Shown here piece by piece: positions 7,897-16,175 of a DNA stretch of 33,634 bases. This DNA comes from Intrasporangium sp. GTDB taxonomy: Bacteria > Actinomycetota > Actinomycetes > Actinomycetales > Dermatophilaceae. The translations under genes were made by a program, and so were the position numbers. The stretch is from NCBI RefSeq assembly GCF_030452765.1, contig NZ_JAKDLO010000023.1, positions 1-33,634 on the forward strand, in the 5' to 3' direction. Numbering within the stretch: the stretch's first letter is position 1; each line of letters opens with the position of its first letter. The notes beneath the pieces were generated by a model, which saw only the letters and a program-made list of their open reading frames with translations, made no database searches and was not told the origin of the DNA.

Positions 7897-9690
7897 GTGA
7901 TTGAGCTTGTGGTCGAGGCACTCGTCCCCGACACCACCGAGGGCAGCCTTGCCGACCTGCCAGGTCGCAATGCGCATCTCGACCCGCAGGGGATCGCGTT
8001 CTCGAAGAAGGCCTCGGCGGGGTCGTGGTCCCATGTGACCTGGTCGGAGTTCGCCGCAGACGTCGACTCCGTCGCCAAGGGCCTCATCGCACAGGGCGTG
8101 GCGGTGGGCGACCGGGTCGGGTTGATGTCGCGGACCCGCTACGAGTGGACCCTGCTCGACTTCGCCGTCTGGCGGGCCGGCGGTGTGGTCGTGCCGATCT
8201 ATGAGACGTCGTCCGCCGACCAGGTCCAGTGGATCCTCGGCGACTCGGACGCGCGGGTGGTCGTCGTGGAGACCGACGCCCACCGAGCGACCGTCGAGGG
8301 GGCTCGGGAGTCCCTGCCCGTGCTGGAGCACATCGTCCAGATCGAGGGCGGCGGCGTCGACGGGCTGCGCGAGCAAGGGCAGGACGTGCCCGAGTCCGAC
8401 CTGCACGACCGGTCCTCGTCCCTCGACCGCTCGAGCATCTCGACGATCATCTACACCTCTGGCACGACGGGTCGCCCCAAGGGGTGCGAGCTGACCCACG
8501 ACAACTTCCTCGCGCTCGCCGAGAACGCCATCGAGAAGCTGAGCGGCGTCGTTCGCGCCAGCGGCTCCTCCACGCTGCTCTTCCTCCCCCTCGCGCATGT
8601 CTTCGCCCGGTTCATCGAGGTGCTCTGCGTCGCCGCACGGGCCCGGATGGGGCACTCGTCGGACATCAGGTCGCTGCTCGACGACTTCGCGACCTTTCGC
8701 CCCACCTTCGTCCTGGCGGTCCCCCGCGTCTTCGAGAAGATCTACAACTCGGCCGAGGCGAAGGCCGCCGCGGACGGCAAGGGAAAGATCTTCCTGCGCG
8801 CCGTCACCGTCGCCATCGCCCACAGCGAGGCGCTCGACGCGGGTGGCCCCAGCCTGCCGCTCCGGGTCCAGCACGCCGTCTTCGACCGGCTCGTCTACGG
8901 CAAGCTGCGGGCCGCGATGGGCGGCCAGGTCAGCTACGCCGTCTCGGGCGGCGGGCCGCTCGGGACGCGGCTCGGCCACTTCTTCCGCGGGATCGGCGTG
9001 ACGATTCTCGAGGGCTACGGCCTGACCGAGACGACGGCCCCCGTCACCGTCAACACCCCGGACAAGATCAAGATCGGCACGGTCGGTCCGCCGCTGCCCG
9101 GGTGTGGTGTCCGGATCGACGCGGACGGCGAGATTCTAACCCGAGGAGTCGGAGTCTTCGCGGGATATCACGACAACGAGCAGGCCACCCATGAGGCGAT
9201 GGACGACGATGGCTGGTTCCACACTGGTGACATCGGCGAGCTCGACGCGGACGGTTACCTGAAGATCACCGGTCGCAAGAAGGAGATCATCGTCACTGCC
9301 GGGGGCAAGAACGTGGCGCCGGCCGTGCTCGAGGACCGGCTCCGGGCCCACCCGCTCGTCTCCCAGTGCATCGTCGTCGGCGAGGGCAAGCCGTTCATCG
9401 GAGTTCTCGTCACGCTCGACAGCGAGATGTGGCCGTTGTGGGCGAAGGCTCACGGGCTTGCTGACCTGTCGATCACCGAGGCACCGAACACCCCGGTCGT
9501 CCTCGAGGCCCTCCAGACGGCGATCGACCGAGCCAACGAGGCCGTCAGCCGGGCGGAGTCGATCCGCAAGTTCGCGATCCTGCCCGACGACTTCACCGAG
9601 GAGAACGGTTACCTGACGCCGTCGCTCAAGCTGAAGCGTCCGCTTGTGCTCAAGGACTTCGCGGACGAGGTCGAGAAGCTCTACGGCTGA
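7897..9690 (+). CDS. Long-chain fatty acid-CoA ligase, FadD15 type
   Basis: Activates fatty acids through an acyl-adenylate to acyl-CoA. The 597-aa product has the full ANL architecture: the AMP-binding P-loop IIYTSGTTGRPKGCELTH (about residue 187), LPLAHVFARF, the adenine motif GYGLTETTAP (about 375), and the hinge/C-terminal motifs GWFHTGDIGELD and ITGRKKEIIVTAGGKNVAP, with the catalytic lysine expected further on in NGYLTPSLKLKR. The GTG start is fixed by AAGGAGG at 7885-7891. The 3' end overlaps by 10 bp with the convergent lipoprotein gene. Divergent from the SRPBCC operon, so the two may share control. Confidence 0.95.
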   Translation: MIELVVEALVPDTTEGSLADLPGRNAHLDPQGIAFSKKASAGSWSHVTWSEFAADVDSVAKGLIAQGVAVGDRVGLMSRTRYEWTLLDFAVWRAGGVVVPIYETSSADQVQWILGDSDARVVVVETDAHRATVEGARESLPVLEHIVQIEGGGVDGLREQGQDVPESDLHDRSSSLDRSSISTIIYTSGTTGRPKGCELTHDNFLALAENAIEKLSGVVRASGSSTLLFLPLAHVFARFIEVLCVAARARMGHSSDIRSLLDDFATFRPTFVLAVPRVFEKIYNSAEAKAAADGKGKIFLRAVTVAIAHSEALDAGGPSLPLRVQHAVFDRLVYGKLRAAMGGQVSYAVSGGGPLGTRLGHFFRGIGVTILEGYGLTETTAPVTVNTPDKIKIGTVGPPLPGCGVRIDADGEILTRGVGVFAGYHDNEQATHEAMDDDGWFHTGDIGELDADGYLKITGRKKEIIVTAGGKNVAPAVLEDRLRAHPLVSQCIVVGEGKPFIGVLVTLDSEMWPLWAKAHGLADLSITEAPNTPVVLEALQTAIDRANEAVSRAESIRKFAILPDDFTEENGYLTPSLKLKRPLVLKDFADEVEKLYG

Positions 9691-10961
9691 GCCGTGACGC
9701 GGAGCAGCTCCGCGACCCGCCGGCGCCACGCGATCAGCTCCGTGCCCTCCTCGGTGCCCACCGCACGGAACGCTGACGCCATCGTCCCGCTGTCCGTCGC
9801 CGTGCGGTAGAGGGCGAGCAGGCCTGCCTGCCCGTGCCGGCCGGCGATCGTGCGACACGCGAGCAGCGCCAGCCCGTATGACGCCGAGAGCGTGCCGCTG
9901 TCCGGCGCGAACTGCGCGTCGGAGGGCCAGTGCGTCGGCATGCCGGCGCGCCTCGCCTGCTCGAGAGCCGGCCGGACGATAGCCGGCTCGGGCATGCGCA
10001 CGTCGCGGTACGCGACGTACTCGGCGAGCCCCTCGGACAGCCACAGCGGGACCCCCCGGCCTGCGGTGGCGCGCGTCGTCAGGTGGGTCAGCTCGTGCGC
10101 CAGGACGACCTCACGGCCTGCCGTGCTCAACGCGGACCAAGCCGTGGGGACCAGCACGACCCGGTCCGCTCCGGCCCGACCATTCTGCTCGAGCGGACCG
10201 TCCGTCACGGCCGCCACCCCATCCAGCCGGCCCGGCGCCCGGCCCAGCAGGTACGCTGCCGAGGCGTCTGTGTCGGGCACGACGACGACCGCCGGCCGGG
10301 TGCCACCGAGCACTCCCGCGACGCGACGTGACGCGACCGTCGCCTGCCGGGCGATGGCCTCCGCACGTGACGGCGTCCCGGAGACGGCGACGAGAACGGA
10401 GGGGCCCGCACGGACCTGCAGGTCGGGCAGGTCCCACGGCTGGGGCCGGTCCAGCGGGCGAGAGCCGATCAGGGCCACTTGGCTCTTCCCGGCAATCTCG
10501 TGCGGGCCGGCCGTTGTCCCGTCCACCGTCACCTCGAGGCTGAACCGCCGCGGGGCCGTGTCGAAGCCGGTGAGCCGGTAGGACAGGTCGACCGCCATCC
10601 GTCGAGTCCAGCCGCTGGCCCGGTCCTCGGCCGGACCCAGGGAGCGGACCCCCATCAGGCGGACATCGCGCACCCGAAGCATCCGCATCCGGTCGAACAG
10701 CGCCTGTTGCCGGGCGATGAGGTCGGGACCCCTGAGTCCCTGCAGCCACCTGCGCAGATCTGCGCGCCGCAGGCCCTCGATGCGGGTCTCGAACAGGTCG
10801 TGGACCGCCTGCTCGGTGCTCGTGCCGAGGGGGGCACGAGTCTGGGCCACGCTCTGGTGGCGTGCGGGGAGATCAGCGACCGGGCGACCTGACCAGGCGC
10901 ACCCTCCCACGAGGACGGCCATGGCCAGCAGCGCCGCCGGCGCCGGCGCGAGGCGGCGCAT
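9681..10961 (-). CDS. Secreted lipoprotein with a gluzincin-type HExxH metallopeptidase domain
   Basis: 426 aa. The N-terminus has basic residues, a hydrophobic run and the lipobox LVGGC (Cys at about residue 21), so it should be lipid-anchored outside the membrane. The first half (about 45-215) is an unassigned domain like those that normalise extracellular proteins. The second half has the zinc motif AHELTHLTT (HExxH at about 289-293) and the downstream glutamates in LSEGLAEYVAY, the peptidase MA-clan pattern. ATG 10961-10959 follows the stop of the small Cys protein by 2 nt, so the two genes form an operon. Natural substrate unknown; cell-wall or surface-protein processing is possible. Confidence 0.85.
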   Translation of the reverse strand: MRRLAPAPAALLAMAVLVGGCAWSGRPVADLPARHQSVAQTRAPLGTSTEQAVHDLFETRIEGLRRADLRRWLQGLRGPDLIARQQALFDRMRMLRVRDVRLMGVRSLGPAEDRASGWTRRMAVDLSYRLTGFDTAPRRFSLEVTVDGTTAGPHEIAGKSQVALIGSRPLDRPQPWDLPDLQVRAGPSVLVAVSGTPSRAEAIARQATVASRRVAGVLGGTRPAVVVVPDTDASAAYLLGRAPGRLDGVAAVTDGPLEQNGRAGADRVVLVPTAWSALSTAGREVVLAHELTHLTTRATAGRGVPLWLSEGLAEYVAYRDVRMPEPAIVRPALEQARRAGMPTHWPSDAQFAPDSGTLSASYGLALLACRTIAGRHGQAGLLALYRTATDSGTMASAFRAVGTEEGTELIAWRRRVAELLRVTAQP

Positions 10962-10963
10962 CG

Positions 10964-11248
10964 TCAGCCGGCGGCACGCCGGTGCCCGGCTCGGGCCCGA
11001 GGTGGCCGGGGATCCTGCACCGCCCGGGCCGCGCGCGCGGTCTCGGACCTGACGAGGCCGGCCGAGACCAGAGCCGAGACGGCTCGCCGCTCGGCACGGT
11101 CCAGTGGCAGGCCCTTGGCAGCCGCGGCAGCCTCCGGCCCGCTCCACACCGGCGCGCCGGACTGCACGGGCAGGTGCCCGAGCGCCGTCACCAGACACTC
11201 GGCGCAGCGGACCTTGCGGACCGGACAGGTATCGCAGTCGACAAGCAT
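10964..11248 (-). CDS. Small protein with an N-terminal CxxC-x(6)-CxxC zinc-type site
   Basis: 94 aa starting MLVDCDTCPVRKVRCAEC, four cysteines spaced for one zinc or a small Fe-S site, then helical segments and a basic tail. An upstream in-frame ATG (11302) would extend it by 18 residues, but I prefer the ATG at 11248 because AAGGAGG lies 8 nt before it. Proteins beginning with this MLVDCDTC signature are common next to metallopeptidase-like lipoprotein genes in actinobacteria (from memory) and have no known function. Its stop lies 2 nt before the lipoprotein start. Confidence 0.8.
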   Translation of the reverse strand: MLVDCDTCPVRKVRCAECLVTALGHLPVQSGAPVWSGPEAAAAAKGLPLDRAERRAVSALVSAGLVRSETARAARAVQDPRPPRARAGHRRAAG

Positions 11249-11256
11249 TCTGATCG

Positions 11257-11263
11257 CCTCCTT
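11257..11263 (-). promoter_or_regulatory. Ribosome binding site deciding the start of the small Cys protein
   Basis: AAGGAGG on the minus strand, a near-perfect match to the 16S rRNA 3' end, with 8 nt to ATG 11248. It lies inside the longer open frame that begins at 11302, which argues that the longer form is not the real protein. Confidence 0.75.
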
Positions 11264-11368
11264 CACATCGTCACGCACCATCGTCACGATCATGTGGCCC
11301 ACACGCTAGGTGCTCCCTCCGACAGACCCCGTCCGTCGCGCCTCCCGGGCCATGTCGGTGGCCCGCCA

Positions 11369-11374
11369 TACGGT
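11369..11374 (+). promoter_or_regulatory. Candidate -10 element of the fusion nuclease gene (leaderless)
   Basis: TACGGT ends 6 nt before the ATG at 11381 and no ribosome site lies between. A leaderless transcript is the simplest reading. Confidence 0.45.
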
Positions 11375-11380
11375 CGGCAC

Positions 11381-13132
11381 ATGCAAGCGATCCAGAGCAC
11401 CTTCGACGACCTCGGCACTGCGTTGGCCGAGGTCACGTTCGTCGTGGTCGACCTGGAGTCGACCGGCGGCAGCCCGGTCGAGTGCGCCATCACCGAGATC
11501 GGGGCCGTGAAGGTCCGCGGCGGGCTGGTGCTCGGCGAGTTCCAGACGCTGGTCAACCCTGCCGAGCCGATCCCGGCGTTCATCTCCGTCCTCACCGGCA
11601 TCACCGATGCGATGGTTGCCGACGCGCCCCGCATCGAGTCGGCCCTGCCTGCGTTCCTCGAGTTCGCCCGCGACAGCGTCCTGGTGGCCCACAACGCCGC
11701 CTTCGACATCACCTTCCTCAAGGCGGCGGCGGCACGCACGGAGCAGGTCTGGCCCGGCTTCGAGGTCGTCGACACCCTCCACCTCGCCCGTCATCTCGTG
11801 GGTCGCGACGAGTCGCCCAACCACAAGCTCTCATCCCTGGCCCGCGTGTTCTGCGCCCGCACGACACCCGACCACCGTGCCCTGCATGACGCCAGGGCCA
11901 CCGTCGACGTCCTGCACGGCCTCATCGAGAGGGTGGGCAACCTCGGCGTGCGCACCATCGAGGAGCTGGGCAGCTACACCTCACGGGTGACGCCGGCGCA
12001 GCGACGCAAGGCCTACCTCGCCGATGGCCTCCCCCATGCCCCGGGTGTCTATCTCTTCAAGGACGGCGACGGCCAGGCCCTCTACGTCGGCACGAGCCGT
12101 GACATCCGGTCGCGGGTCCGCACCTACTTCACCGCAGCCGAGCAACGCAGCCGGATGACCGAGATGGTGCGCCTGGCCCACGTGGTGGCGCCCATCGTGT
12201 GCCAGACCGTCCTCGAGGCCCAGGTGCGAGAGGTGCGACTGATCGACGAGCACGCACCGCGCTACAACCGCCGGTCCAAGAACGCCCGCCGCGCGGTCTG
12301 GGTCCGGTTGACCCGAGAGCGTTTCCCGAGGCTCTCGATCGTCCGCACACCACCGGGAGACGGCTCCGCCTGCATCGGACCGTTCCGCTCCCGTGCCGTC
12401 GCGCAGGAGGCGGTCGACGCCGTCCACGAGATCCTGCCGTTGCGCCAGTGCACCAAGCGGCTGACGGGCCCGTCGTCGGCGTGCGCCCTGCTCGAGATGG
12501 GGCGGTGCAGCGGGCCGTGCACCGGCACGCAGCAGGTCGACGAGTACGCGGTCGTCGTCGCCGAGTGCGAGGCGATCTTCCGAGGCGACGCCCGGCCGGG
12601 TGCCGACAAGCTGCAGGCGCGCCTGTCCGCCCTGGCCCGGCAGGAGCGGTTCGAGGACGCCGCGATCGTGCGGGACCGGTTCCTGCACCTCGTGCGTGGC
12701 GCCGCGCGGGCGCAGCGCCTCGCACCCTTGGCTGCGACGCCAGAGCTCGTTGCCGCACGGCGCCACCACGAGGGTGGCTGGGAGCTCGTCTGTGTCCGTC
12801 ACGGCCGGCTGGCGGGCACTGCGGTCAGCCGCCGCGGCACCGACCCGATGGTCCAGGTCTCGACACTGAGGGCAACCGCCGAGGTCGTCGTGCCGGACGG
12901 GGGCCGGCCGGCCGCCCTGACCGAGGAGACCGAGCTGGTGCTGCGCTGGCTCGAGCAGCCGGACGTCCGGATCGTCGACCTGGACGGCGAGTGGAGCTGT
13001 CCCGTCGGGGGCGCCGACGCCATCCGCCACGCCCTCGAACCCGTCGTTGCCTCCGCCGGGCAGGTGCCGAGCTTCGATCGCGACGCCTCTCATCCCGTCC
13101 GGCGGGGCTCAGCCCTGCTGCGCGCTGGATAG
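11381..13132 (+). CDS. DEDDh 3'-5' exonuclease fused to GIY-YIG endonuclease and UVR motif
   Basis: 583 aa in three parts. Residues about 15-180 form a DnaQ-like exonuclease with FVVVDLESTGGSP (first Asp-x-Glu), VAHNAAFDITFL and HRALHDARATVDVL (DEDDh residues). Residues about 215-300 form a UvrC-like GIY-YIG nuclease (HAPGVYLFKDG, ALYVGTSRDIRSRVRTYF). A Cys-containing segment (SSACALLEMGRCSGPCTG) follows, then the UVR helix pair ARQERFEDAAIVRDRFL. It resembles UvrC-related Cho-type enzymes plus a proofreading nuclease, a combination known in actinobacteria. It should act on damaged or branched DNA in the cytoplasm. The start is ATG 11381, 6 nt after TACGGT. The stop TAG at 13130-13132 lies in the first of two promoter-like repeats for the next gene. 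Confidence 0.92.
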   Translation: MQAIQSTFDDLGTALAEVTFVVVDLESTGGSPVECAITEIGAVKVRGGLVLGEFQTLVNPAEPIPAFISVLTGITDAMVADAPRIESALPAFLEFARDSVLVAHNAAFDITFLKAAAARTEQVWPGFEVVDTLHLARHLVGRDESPNHKLSSLARVFCARTTPDHRALHDARATVDVLHGLIERVGNLGVRTIEELGSYTSRVTPAQRRKAYLADGLPHAPGVYLFKDGDGQALYVGTSRDIRSRVRTYFTAAEQRSRMTEMVRLAHVVAPIVCQTVLEAQVREVRLIDEHAPRYNRRSKNARRAVWVRLTRERFPRLSIVRTPPGDGSACIGPFRSRAVAQEAVDAVHEILPLRQCTKRLTGPSSACALLEMGRCSGPCTGTQQVDEYAVVVAECEAIFRGDARPGADKLQARLSALARQERFEDAAIVRDRFLHLVRGAARAQRLAPLAATPELVAARRHHEGGWELVCVRHGRLAGTAVSRRGTDPMVQVSTLRATAEVVVPDGGRPAALTEETELVLRWLEQPDVRIVDLDGEWSCPVGGADAIRHALEPVVASAGQVPSFDRDASHPVRRGSALLRAG

Positions 13133-13150
13133 GGTCGTGCTGGATAGGGT
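13124..13150 (+). promoter_or_regulatory. Duplicated -10-like 12-mer ahead of the RAM-domain gene
   Basis: GCTGGATAGGGT occurs at 13124-13135 and again at 13139-13150, a 15-bp period. Each copy holds TAGGGT, an actinobacterial -10 hexamer. The second ends 7 nt before the GTG at 13158, the spacing of a leaderless start. The first contains the stop codon of the nuclease gene. No ribosome site is seen. Confidence 0.5.
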
Positions 13151-13157
13151 AACGAGC

Positions 13158-13442
13158 GTGATCACCGCCATCGTCATGATCAGCTGCGAGGTCGACCGTA
13201 TTCCAGAGGTCGCCGAGACCGTCGCGAACATCCCGGCCGTCTCCGAGGTCTACTCCGTCACCGGAGACTCTGACCTCATCGCCATGGTCCGGGTCCGAGA
13301 GCACGATGAGTTCGCAGACGTCATCGCCGACCGGCTCAACAAGGTCGAGGGCGTGACAGGCACCTCGACCCACATCGCCTTCCGCACCTACTCGGCCCAT
13401 GACCTCGAAGCGGCCTTCAGGCTGGGGCTCGACGACGAGTGA
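13158..13442 (+). CDS. Stand-alone Lrp/AsnC-type ligand-binding (RAM) domain protein
   Basis: 94 aa made of a single RAM (ACT-like) domain: alternating strands and helices with the motif SEVYSVTGDSDLIAMVRV, which is the family signature. There is no helix-turn-helix, unlike full-length Lrp/AsnC regulators, so it cannot bind DNA in the usual way. Such proteins usually form dimers or octamers that bind amino acids. The GTG start at 13158 is 7 nt after TAGGGT and lacks a ribosome site. Linkage to the tryptophan gene trpD and to the ctaE-qcr genes is common in this bacterial group (from memory), but the job of the protein is unknown. Confidence 0.9.
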   Translation: MITAIVMISCEVDRIPEVAETVANIPAVSEVYSVTGDSDLIAMVRVREHDEFADVIADRLNKVEGVTGTSTHIAFRTYSAHDLEAAFRLGLDDE

Positions 13443-13527
13443 GCGCGGGGCGAGGTTCCGGCCGGGCAGCGGTATGCCGCCGAGGTGGCGGGCAACGGGC
13501 AGCCCCGGACCTCTGGTGGCCGGGCGG

Positions 13528-14574
13528 TCAGAGCTCGATGACGACTTTGACGTCGCCGGCCTGAGGCGTGAAGGCCTCGCGGAACCTCTCGAGCGGGACC
13601 CGACGGGTGACGAGCCGGTCCAGCCAGCCGAGGTCGGCCTTGGCGAGGGCGTCGGCGCCCTGCTGGTAGTGGCGCAGGTTGGCGTTGACACTGCCGAGCA
13701 CGACGTCATTCTCCAGGACGAGGTCGCGGTTGACCTGCCCGAGGTCGACGTCGAGCGAACGTCCGCCCGAGGACACCCCGGTCAGGCACGAGATGCCATA
13801 GGACGCGGTCTCGGCCATCGCGGCCAGGACCAGCTGGCTGACCCCGGTGGCCTCGATGACCACGTCGGGGTGGACCCGCTTGGCCACGGCGTCGACGGGG
13901 TCGTGGTGGTAGCTCGCGCCGAGGTCGGTGACCAGCCCCGGCTTGGGGCCGTCGGTGACGACATCGAGCACGTGCACGTCAAGGCCTCGCTGGGTGCCCA
14001 GCAACGCTGCGAGCAGACCGATCGGGCCGGCTCCGGTGACCAGCACGGTCCGTGGCTCGAACCAGGCTCGGGCGCCGATCCGCTCGACCTGCTCCCACGC
14101 CTTCGCGACGACTGTGGTCGGCTCGAGGAGCATCCCGACGTGCTCGAGCCGCGGATCGAGACCCACAGCGTAGTCCTGCTCCACGGACCACTGCTCGCTG
14201 CAGTAGCCGTGGATCTGTTTGATGCCACGCTCGGTGTACCGGCCGTTACGGCACATGTCGAACTCGCCGTGCGCGCAGGCACCGCACGGGACCGGGTCCG
14301 GGCGCCGGACCACCCCGACGACCAGGTCACCCTCGCGAAAGGCGCTGCCCTCCGGCGCCGCTCGCACCCGACCGAGCGACTCGTGGCCCAGGACGAGACG
14401 CTCCTGGCCGGGCGGCGCCCAACCGTAGTCCCCGGCCGCGATCTCCTTGTCCGTGCCGCACACCCCGACCGCGATGCCGGCGACGAGCAGGTCGGTGCTC
14501 GAGGCCACCGGCTCCGGCACATCGCGCACCTCGAGGGTGTTTGGGGTCAGCGGGATCGTCGTCAGGGCTCGCAC
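13528..14574 (-). CDS. Zinc-containing medium-chain dehydrogenase, glucose 1-dehydrogenase-like
   Basis: 348 aa, NAD(P)-dependent alcohol/polyol dehydrogenase. The catalytic zinc site is in GVCGTDKEIAAG and LGHESLGRV. The usual four-Cys structural zinc loop is reduced to PCGACAHGEFDMC (three Cys). The Rossmann motif is VLVTGAGPIGLLAALL (about residue 180), followed by ATGVSQLVL and a C-terminal GSVNANLRHYQQGADAL typical of the glucose-dehydrogenase C-terminal domain. This favours an aldose such as glucose as substrate, giving the lactone, but sugar specificity is inference. The start GTG 14574 is 6 nt after TATGTT. It follows trpD on the same strand across a 70-bp gap. Confidence 0.87.
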   Translation of the reverse strand: MRALTTIPLTPNTLEVRDVPEPVASSTDLLVAGIAVGVCGTDKEIAAGDYGWAPPGQERLVLGHESLGRVRAAPEGSAFREGDLVVGVVRRPDPVPCGACAHGEFDMCRNGRYTERGIKQIHGYCSEQWSVEQDYAVGLDPRLEHVGMLLEPTTVVAKAWEQVERIGARAWFEPRTVLVTGAGPIGLLAALLGTQRGLDVHVLDVVTDGPKPGLVTDLGASYHHDPVDAVAKRVHPDVVIEATGVSQLVLAAMAETASYGISCLTGVSSGGRSLDVDLGQVNRDLVLENDVVLGSVNANLRHYQQGADALAKADLGWLDRLVTRRVPLERFREAFTPQAGDVKVVIEL

Positions 14575-14580
14575 CTGCTC

Positions 14581-14586
14581 AACATA
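14581..14586 (-). promoter_or_regulatory. Candidate -10 element of the dehydrogenase gene (leaderless)
   Basis: TATGTT on the minus strand lies 6 nt before the GTG at 14574, again with no ribosome site between them. Confidence 0.4.
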
Positions 14587-14644
14587 CCCATCAGCTGCTG
14601 CTCGTCGAGGCAGTCGCTCAGGGTAAAGGGCGGTTGCCGGCGGA

Positions 14645-15703
14645 TCAGTGCTGCGGACGCGTGGCGGCCACCCAGCGGGACACGAGCTCGGAGGCGGCGC
14701 CGTGGTCGATCGCCTCGGCCGCCCCGGCCATCCCTGCCCGCAAGTCGCGCTCGAAGTCGTCCTGGGTCGAGCCGGAGTCGCGCTGCGCGAGGGCGAGCGC
14801 GATACCGGCGTTGAGCAGGACCGCGTCCCGCACGGCACCGGGTGCACCGGAGAACACGTCGCGCACGACCTGGGCGTTGTGCCCGGCATCCCCACCACGC
14901 AGCGACTCGACCGGGTGCAGCGGCAGGCCTACGCGCTGGGGGTCGACGCGGCGCTCGACGACCGTGCGGTCGCGCACCCACCACACGCGGGTCGTCGTCG
15001 ACACGGTGACCTCGTCCAGCCCGTCGTCGCCACGGAACACCGCGGCGTCCGTGCCGCGCTGGGCGAACACCCCGGCGATGAGCGGCGCCATCCGTGCGTC
15101 GGACGAGCCGACGGCGGCATACGTGGGCTGCGCCGGGTTGGTCAGCGGGCCGAGGAAGTTGAAGGCGGTGCCGATGCCCAACTCACGACGAGGCACCGCC
15201 GTGTGGCGGAAGGACGGGTGGAAGATCTGCGCGAAGCAGAAGGTGATGCCGACCTCCCCCGCGATCTCGGCGACCCGCTCAGGCGTGAGGCCGAGGTCGA
15301 TCCCGAGGGCCTCGATGACGTCCGCCGAACCCGACGAGGACGACGAGGCCCGGTTGCCGTGCTTGACGACACGAATGCCGGCGGCTGCGGCCACCATGGC
15401 CGACATGGTCGAGATGTTGACGGTGTGCGCCCGGTCCCCGCCGGTTCCGACGATGTCGAGGCTCGGCCCGGCGACCTCGATGCGACGCGCGTGCGCGAGC
15501 ATCTGGTCGGCGAGGGCACGCATCTCGGTGACGCTCTCCCCCTTGGCCCGCAGGGCCATGAGGAACCCCGCGATCTGCGACGGGGTTGCCTCCCCCGCCA
15601 TGATCTCGTCCATCACCCATCGGGCCGACTCGGTGTCGAGGTCGGTGCCGGCGAGAAGGGTCGACAGGACGGCGGGCCAGGTGGGTCGGTGCTCCTGGCT
15701 CAT
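14645..15703 (-). CDS. trpD: Anthranilate phosphoribosyltransferase
   Basis: Second step of tryptophan synthesis: transfers phosphoribosyl from PRPP to anthranilate. The 352-aa product has the PRPP-binding glycine loop DIVGTGGDRAHTVNIST (about residue 83), VKHGNRASSSSSGSADV (about 113), FCFAQIFHPSFRH and the GIGTAFNFLGPLTNPA block, all characteristic. The start ATG 15703 lies 3 nt after the stop of the receiver-like gene, so the two are co-transcribed. It stands apart from other trp genes, as is usual for actinobacteria. No leader-peptide attenuator is visible upstream because the upstream gene abuts it. Confidence 0.97.
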   Translation of the reverse strand: MSQEHRPTWPAVLSTLLAGTDLDTESARWVMDEIMAGEATPSQIAGFLMALRAKGESVTEMRALADQMLAHARRIEVAGPSLDIVGTGGDRAHTVNISTMSAMVAAAAGIRVVKHGNRASSSSSGSADVIEALGIDLGLTPERVAEIAGEVGITFCFAQIFHPSFRHTAVPRRELGIGTAFNFLGPLTNPAQPTYAAVGSSDARMAPLIAGVFAQRGTDAAVFRGDDGLDEVTVSTTTRVWWVRDRTVVERRVDPQRVGLPLHPVESLRGGDAGHNAQVVRDVFSGAPGAVRDAVLLNAGIALALAQRDSGSTQDDFERDLRAGMAGAAEAIDHGAASELVSRWVAATRPQH

Positions 15704-15706
15704 GCC

Positions 15707-16162
15707 TCAGGCGACCGACGTGGTGGTCCGCGCGAGATCCGCCACGGCCGACGCGAGGGCGATCGGGTCGAGTGGGTGCGGTACGGCCAGATCGGCGAGC
15801 GACCAGGCCGCCAGCCAGCTGTCCTGCGGCCGACCCGTGAGGACGATGACCGGCGGGCAGTCGAAGATCTCGTTCTTCAGCTGTCGGCAGATTCCCATTC
15901 CGCCGACCTTGGCGGCCTCGCCGTCGAGGATGAGCATGTCGAATCGGTCGGCCCGCACCGCGCTCTCGACCGCGGCGTGCGTCGCGCACTCGTGCCAGCG
16001 GACCACCTCGACGTCCTTGGCGGGGCGCCGACCCACGGCGGCGCGCACTGCGTCGCGCGTCGTGATGTCATCGCTGTAGAGCAGCACGCTGACGCGGTGC
16101 AGGCCCGAGCCCGCCCCGCTCGGGGCGTTGCCGGACGTCGTGCCGGGGGTCGAAGCGGTCAT
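15707..16162 (-). CDS. Receiver-domain-like protein lacking the conserved lysine
   Basis: 151 aa, a single CheY-like domain after a disordered N-terminal 22 residues. The acidic pair is in VLLYSDD (D31/D32), the presumptive phosphoacceptor in [13 protein letters not shown] (D80), and the switch Thr in VLTGRPQD (T109). The position of the invariant Lys is LAVPHPLDP, with His (about H129) in place of Lys. No output domain follows. It may therefore be an atypical receiver that signals by binding rather than by phosphorylation. It precedes trpD in an operon and diverges from ctaE. ATG 16162 is 7 nt after TAGCAT. Its role is unknown; a role in linking respiration and biosynthesis is only suggested by position. 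Confidence 0.8.
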   Translation of the reverse strand: MTASTPGTTSGNAPSGAGSGLHRVSVLLYSDDITTRDAVRAAVGRRPAKDVEVVRWHECATHAAVESAVRADRFDMLILDGEAAKVGGMGICRQLKNEIFDCPPVIVLTGRPQDSWLAAWSLADLAVPHPLDPIALASAVADLARTTTSVA

Positions 16163-16169
16163 GCGGGCG

Positions 16170-16175
16170 ATGCTA
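16170..16175 (-). promoter_or_regulatory. Candidate -10 element of the receiver-trpD operon (leaderless)
   Basis: TAGCAT on the minus strand is 7 nt before ATG 16162, without a ribosome site. The 167-bp gap to ctaE (16163-16329) must hold both divergent promoters; I could not place the ctaE -10 with confidence. Confidence 0.5.

Noticed and set aside
7366-8979. Long minus-strand open frame of 537 codons covering the acyl-CoA ligase
   Set aside because: Only its last 150 codons are real (the SRPBCC protein). The rest is antisense to the ligase.
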